NCBI GenBank assembly: GCA_963522035.1 | Contig: CAUQYP010000147.1 | Span: 1 to 10,950, forward strand | Length of the DNA stretch: 10,950 bases | Source of the DNA: Noviherbaspirillum_A sp963522035 | GTDB taxonomy: Bacteria; Pseudomonadota; Gammaproteobacteria; Burkholderiales; Burkholderiaceae_D | Direction: 5' to 3' | Part shown: piece after piece, positions 8,332 through 10,950 of the stretch | How the letters are laid out: each line of letters starts with the position of its first letter | How positions within the stretch are numbered: the first letter of the stretch is position 1 | The notes under the pieces: model-generated | What the model saw: only the letters and a program-made list of their open reading frames with translations | Databases searched by the model: none | What the model was told of the DNA's origin: nothing | Translations under genes and position numbers: made by a program

Positions 8332-8363
8332 CGCCATGCGCCCTGTCTTCCGGGCGCATGGCG
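8332..8363 (-). promoter_or_regulatory. Intercistronic hairpin between urtA and urtB
   Basis: This is a perfect 12-pair GC-rich inverted repeat (CGCCATGCGCCC and its complement) with an 8-base loop. It starts 9 bases after the urtA stop codon and ends 32 bases before the urtB start. No U-tract follows, so it is unlikely to be an efficient intrinsic terminator. By analogy with hairpins after other binding-protein genes (malE, for example), it probably protects the urtA 3' end from exonucleases and raises UrtA over the permeases. That role is inferred. Confidence 0.7.
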
Positions 8364-8372
8364 GGTTGCTGC

Positions 8373-9626
8373 TTACTGGTAGCCTTTCGGGAACGGGTTA
8401 GGCTCGATCAGGCCCGACTCGTAGACCACCTTGAACTGGCCGTCCTTCTGCACCTGGCCGATGCGGGTCTTGCTCCACAGGTGATGGTTCGGGTGGATCT
8501 TCACGTAGCCTTCGGGCGCGGTAGTCAGCTCCAGGTTGGGCGAAGCGGCGACCACCTTGTCGACGTCGAAGCTGCCGGCTTTCTCCACCGCGGCCTTCCA
8601 CAGCCATGGGCCGAGGTAGGCAGCTTGCGTGACGTCGCCCATCACCGAGTTGGCGCCGTACTTGGCCTTGAAGTCGGCCACGAATTTCTTGTTGTTGGCG
8701 TTGTCCAGGCTCTCGAAGTACTTCATCGACGCATAGAAGCCTTCCATGTTCTCGCCGCCGATGCCCAGCAGCTCATCCTCGGTCACCGACAGGGTCAGCA
8801 GGGTCTGGCTCTTGGAGGTGACGCCGGCCGCCTTCAGCTGCTTGTAGAACGCGACGTTGCTGCCGCCGACCACGTCGGCGAAGATGACGTCGGGCTTCTT
8901 CAGCTTGATCTTGTTGATCAGCGAGCCGAACTGCGTGTTGCCCAGCGGGTAGTACTCCTCGCCGACGACCTCGCCCTTCAGCACATTCTCGATATGCTTG
9001 CGGGCGATCTTGTTGGAGGTACGCGGCCAGATGTAGTCGGAGCCGACCAGGTAGTAGGTCTTGGCTTTCTTCTCCTTGGAGATCCAGTCGAGGCCGGCGA
9101 GGATCTGCTGGGTCGCTTCCTGGCCGGTATAGAACACGTTCTTCGACTGCTCCAGGCCTTCGTAGAAGGTCGGGTAATACAGCAGGCCGTTTTCCTTCTC
9201 GAACACTGGCAGCACGGCCTTGCGCGAGGCTGAGGTCCAGCAGCCGAAGACTGCCGCGACCTTGTCGGACACCAGCAGCTTCTTGGCTTTCTCGGCGAAG
9301 GTCGGCCAGTCGCTGGCGCCGTCTTCCTGCACGATCTTGATCTTGCGGCCGAGGATGCCGCCCATCGCGTTGATCTGGTCGATGGCCAGGCGCTCGGCCT
9401 GGATCGAGCCGGTCTCGCTGATGGCCATGGTGCCTGTTGCCGAATGCAGCTGGCCGACGGTGACTTCGGTGTCGGTCACGGCAAGCTTGGTGGTGTTGAC
9501 CTTGGCAGTCGGGAACTGCTGCGCGAAGCTCAGGCCGGGCAGCGCCATCGCCGTGGCAGCGGCGAGGCCCAGCAGGACCTTGCGGCGATGGAGCGACTTG
9601 ATGGAAGCGGGCGGACGGTGAGACAT
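8373..9626 (-). CDS. urtA: Urea/short-chain amide ABC transporter substrate-binding protein UrtA
   Basis: The product is a 417-residue periplasmic binding protein of the UrtA/FmdD/AmiC type I fold group. The export signal has a basic n-region with an Arg pair at 14-15 (HRRKVLL, a possible but imperfect Tat motif), a hydrophobic core about 17-30, and a likely cut after Ala35 (SFA/QQ). The mature part shows HSATGTMAISE at 61-71 and FGCWTSASRKAVLPVFEKEN at 127-146, followed by GLLYYPTFYEG, all typical of UrtA-like proteins. The start at 9626 is preceded by AAAGGAGT at good spacing. It is the first gene of the cluster, followed by a strong hairpin and then urtB. Sequence alone does not tell urea from formamide or acetamide; the neighbouring amidases and lack of urease genes favour amides. 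Confidence 0.94.
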   Translation of the reverse strand: MSHRPPASIKSLHRRKVLLGLAAATAMALPGLSFAQQFPTAKVNTTKLAVTDTEVTVGQLHSATGTMAISETGSIQAERLAIDQINAMGGILGRKIKIVQEDGASDWPTFAEKAKKLLVSDKVAAVFGCWTSASRKAVLPVFEKENGLLYYPTFYEGLEQSKNVFYTGQEATQQILAGLDWISKEKKAKTYYLVGSDYIWPRTSNKIARKHIENVLKGEVVGEEYYPLGNTQFGSLINKIKLKKPDVIFADVVGGSNVAFYKQLKAAGVTSKSQTLLTLSVTEDELLGIGGENMEGFYASMKYFESLDNANNKKFVADFKAKYGANSVMGDVTQAAYLGPWLWKAAVEKAGSFDVDKVVAASPNLELTTAPEGYVKIHPNHHLWSKTRIGQVQKDGQFKVVYESGLIEPNPFPKGYQ

Positions 9627-9705
9627 GCGGTACTCCTTTCAGAGGGTCGGACAACGGAATTCGGCGGGGAAGGCAGCCTTCGCTTTACGGCTTGGCCTGG
9701 GACTG

Positions 9706-9735
9706 AGAATAGGTTTTTATGCTGCGGGGCAGCAA
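9706..9735 (-). promoter_or_regulatory. Candidate sigma-70-type promoter of the urtA operon
   Basis: On the minus strand, TTGCTG (9735-9730) and TATTCT (9711-9706) are separated by 18 bases, about 80 bases before the urtA start codon. The match is partial, as for an activator-dependent promoter. I see no convincing sigma-54 GG/GC element in this spacer. Confidence 0.4.
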
Positions 9736-9751
9736 TACGTCGTTTGACGTA
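9736..9751. promoter_or_regulatory. Candidate operator: dyad TACGTC-N4-GACGTA
   Basis: This is a perfect 6+6 inverted repeat with a 4-base spacer, directly upstream of the candidate -35 box. Its centre is about 44 bases before the start site predicted from the -10 box, the position where class II activators bind. No regulator gene is in the window, so the binding protein is unknown. Confidence 0.45.
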
Positions 9752-9783
9752 AGGAGGGGGAGGCAAAGCCGGGATAACTTAAT

Positions 9784-9890
9784 TTCGTAGGGTGTAATAA
9801 CCAAAGGGCATTACACCACTCGCCGATCATGGAAGTCGGTGGTTTATCGACCGATGGTGTAATGCGCTGGCGCTTATTACACCCTACGAA
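9784..9890. repeat. REPIN/BIME-like inverted pair of REP hairpins
   Basis: The outer arms TTCGTAGGGTGTAATAA (9784-9800) and its exact complement (9874-9890) enclose a second matching pair, GCATTACACCA (9808-9818) with 9855-9865. Each half is itself a hairpin: GGTGTAAT at 9791-9798 pairs with ATTACACC at 9810-9817, and GGTGTAAT at 9856-9863 pairs with ATTACACC at 9876-9883. In each half the stem is preceded by GTAG, the tetranucleotide head of REP sequences handled by REP-associated tyrosine transposases (RAYTs). Two REPs in inverted orientation with a short spacer form a REPIN. It holds no gene and is probably a non-autonomous mobile repeat. Confidence 0.75.
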
Positions 9891-9902
9891 TTCTACGAAT
9901 TC
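9885..9902. repeat. Tandem 9-base duplication at the element's right border
   Basis: TACGAATTC occurs twice in direct succession (9885-9893 and 9894-9902). The first copy covers the outer end of the REPIN arm. It may be left from insertion, or be the remnant of a neighbouring element copy. The remaining stretch from 9903 to 9990 shows no gene, terminator or other signal that I can support. Confidence 0.6.
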
Positions 9903-9990
9903 CGCTGTGGCGCAAACGTTGCTCCAATGTGACCATATGCTTTATCAATCCCGGCATGTCGTTCGCGCATGGCAGACGGTGGAACCCAAA

Positions 9991-10950
9991 CTAATGGGTC
10001 GTTGGCATCTGGAGTGGATTCGCCACGCTCTTCAAATCTGGCGTTTGTTGATTACGCTCTTCCTCGCGCTCTTTATGTTGGCGGTATTTAATAATCCCCA
10101 ATGCCGTCGCGCCAACCGCGGCGGTAACGGCCACAGCGCCTATTGCGCCGCCGACTACTGCCTCTACCGGTACCGCAGGATTGGCCGGATTGTCCGTGTT
10201 GAAGAAATGGACCAGCGGAGTAAATGCTACAGGCACGCCTGAGCCGTCGCTGACGGTCAATGTCATGTTGGGAAGCTGGGTCCCGTTATGTACGAACTGA
10301 ATTTGACCGTCTTGCACCTGGTAATACGTAAAGTCGGGAATGGGTGTCGAGGAATTCGACGTTGTGAAGTAGCCGTTTTCAACAATGGTGACCGAAATCA
10401 CCACGTTATCCAACTGGGTGCTTACGCCAACGATCTGAAACTGCTGCGGAGTCAAGGTCGTTGTGCCATTTTTTTGAATATCGAGATCGATCGCGGTTAC
10501 TGTGGGTGAATTTGTACTGGTGTTAAATTGCACATTGGCCGATGTTTCAAGCAACGTTGTTTGTCCATCGGTGATGGTGAAGTTTATTTGCGGTGCGAGC
10601 GTGCTGTTATCGTGGATTAACTCTACCCTGCCTAGTGATAAGTCACTGCCGAGAAAGCTGGAGACATTGTTCCAGAAACCGCTGCTGTTTCTTGTTTTGA
10701 ATTGTGTGTGGGTGATGCCGGTTATGTTGAACAGGGTTGCTGGATTGGGTGTTGTGTTATTGCCGCAGCTGGCTGATAAATCGTTGGGTGTGAGGCGAAG
10801 GGTTTGGGCTTGATTTATTTGGATCGCGTTACTTTGAAGGGTTAAGGGTTGTGTAATTGGGCATGGTGTCAGTGGCGACGATAGTGGAGCAGGGATTGGC
10901 GTTGGCGTTGGCGTTGGCGTTGGCGTTGGCGTTGGCGTTGGCGTTGGCGT
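9991..10950 (-). CDS. Probable membrane-anchored surface protein with Thr-Pro linker and CSPG-like repeats (C-terminal part, open at right edge)
   Basis: A single frame runs without a stop from the right edge to the TAG at 9991, giving 319 residues; the N-terminus is outside. In order there is a (Thr-Pro)n linker of at least 18 residues, a proline-rich spacer, and two related domains of about 100 residues each. The first ends in GRVELIHDNSTLAPQINFTITDG and the second in GQIQFVHNGTQLPNMTLTVSDG. These endings resemble CSPG/cadherin-like Ig-fold repeats of bacterial surface proteins. The protein closes with one hydrophobic helix (AVVGGAIGAVAVTAAVGATALGII) and a charged tail (KYRQHKEREEERNQQ), so the repeats should be outside and the tail in the cytoplasm. 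A TTG at 10554 opens a shorter frame, but the reading frame clearly continues upstream of it. Composition is Asn/Thr/Ser-rich and its GC is well below that of the operon, suggesting separate origin. Function unknown; adhesion is a guess. Confidence 0.72.
   Translation of the reverse strand, partial: TPTPTPTPTPTPTPTPTPIPAPLSSPLTPCPITQPLTLQSNAIQINQAQTLRLTPNDLSASCGNNTTPNPATLFNITGITHTQFKTRNSSGFWNNVSSFLGSDLSLGRVELIHDNSTLAPQINFTITDGQTTLLETSANVQFNTSTNSPTVTAIDLDIQKNGTTTLTPQQFQIVGVSTQLDNVVISVTIVENGYFTTSNSSTPIPDFTYYQVQDGQIQFVHNGTQLPNMTLTVSDGSGVPVAFTPLVHFFNTDNPANPAVPVEAVVGGAIGAVAVTAAVGATALGIIKYRQHKEREEERNQQTPDLKSVANPLQMPTTH
10896..10950. repeat. Hexanucleotide tandem repeat encoding Thr-Pro
   Basis: TTGGCG repeats nine times without a mismatch and continues off the right edge. 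Read on the minus strand in the frame of the surface protein, each unit gives one Thr-Pro pair, so changes in copy number lengthen or shorten the linker without shifting the frame. Confidence 0.95.

Noticed and set aside
8300..8359. Longer start for urtB (20 extra residues)
   Set aside because: The start codon lies in the intercistronic hairpin and the leader is not family-like; AGGAG before 8299 decides the start.
9627..9783. Sigma-54/NtrC promoter, expected for a nitrogen-scavenging operon
   Set aside because: I found no GG-N10-GC element with a TGGCAC/TTGC-like match on the minus strand.
9829..10242. Plus-strand open frame of 137 codons starting in the REPIN
   Set aside because: It begins in a repeat element, has no family resemblance, and overlaps the better supported minus-strand surface gene.
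10896..10950. Possible CRISPR-like or satellite array
   Set aside because: The unit is only six bases with no spacers, and it is in frame as a Thr-Pro coding repeat.

Overview
The window looks like part of a high-GC proteobacterial chromosome, most likely a betaproteobacterium of the Burkholderiales. I infer this from protein style, GC-rich codon use and the type of amide-uptake cluster; no rRNA or taxonomic marker is present. Every gene I can support lies on the minus strand, so transcription runs from high to low coordinates.

From 9626 down to 1 there is one tightly packed, probably co-transcribed cluster for uptake and hydrolysis of short-chain amides and/or urea. It starts with a five-gene ABC importer of the urea/amide branch of the branched-chain amino acid transporter family: UrtA/FmdD-type binding protein, permeases UrtB and UrtC, ATPases UrtD and UrtE. 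Next come a small four-cysteine protein of unknown function, formamidase FmdA, an FmdB-type zinc-ribbon protein, aliphatic amidase AmiE, a CbbQ/NorQ-type MoxR AAA+ ATPase, and the N-terminal 317 residues of a NorD/CbbO-type partner protein that runs off the left edge. Two 4-base ATGA overlaps (urtC/urtD and amiE/norQ) suggest translational coupling. The cluster resembles the formamidase (fmd) cluster of Methylophilus, with an added aliphatic amidase and an AAA+/VWA activation pair. No urease genes are visible, so amides are at least as likely as urea to be the transported substrate.

Two strong intercistronic hairpins divide the transcript: one just after urtA, with no U-tract, and one just after fmdA, with a short U-tract. 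They could set different expression levels for the binding protein, the transporter/FmdA block and the AmiE/NorQ/NorD block. Upstream of urtA, a 6+6 dyad abuts a plausible sigma-70-like promoter.

From about 9780 to 10950 the sequence changes character. A 107-base inverted pair of REP-like hairpins, each headed by GTAG (a REPIN/BIME-like element), lies between urtA and the gene upstream of it. That gene, open at the right edge, has clearly lower GC and encodes the C-terminal part of a probable surface protein: a Thr-Pro linker encoded by an in-frame hexanucleotide repeat, two Ig-like/CSPG-like repeats, one membrane helix and a charged cytoplasmic tail.
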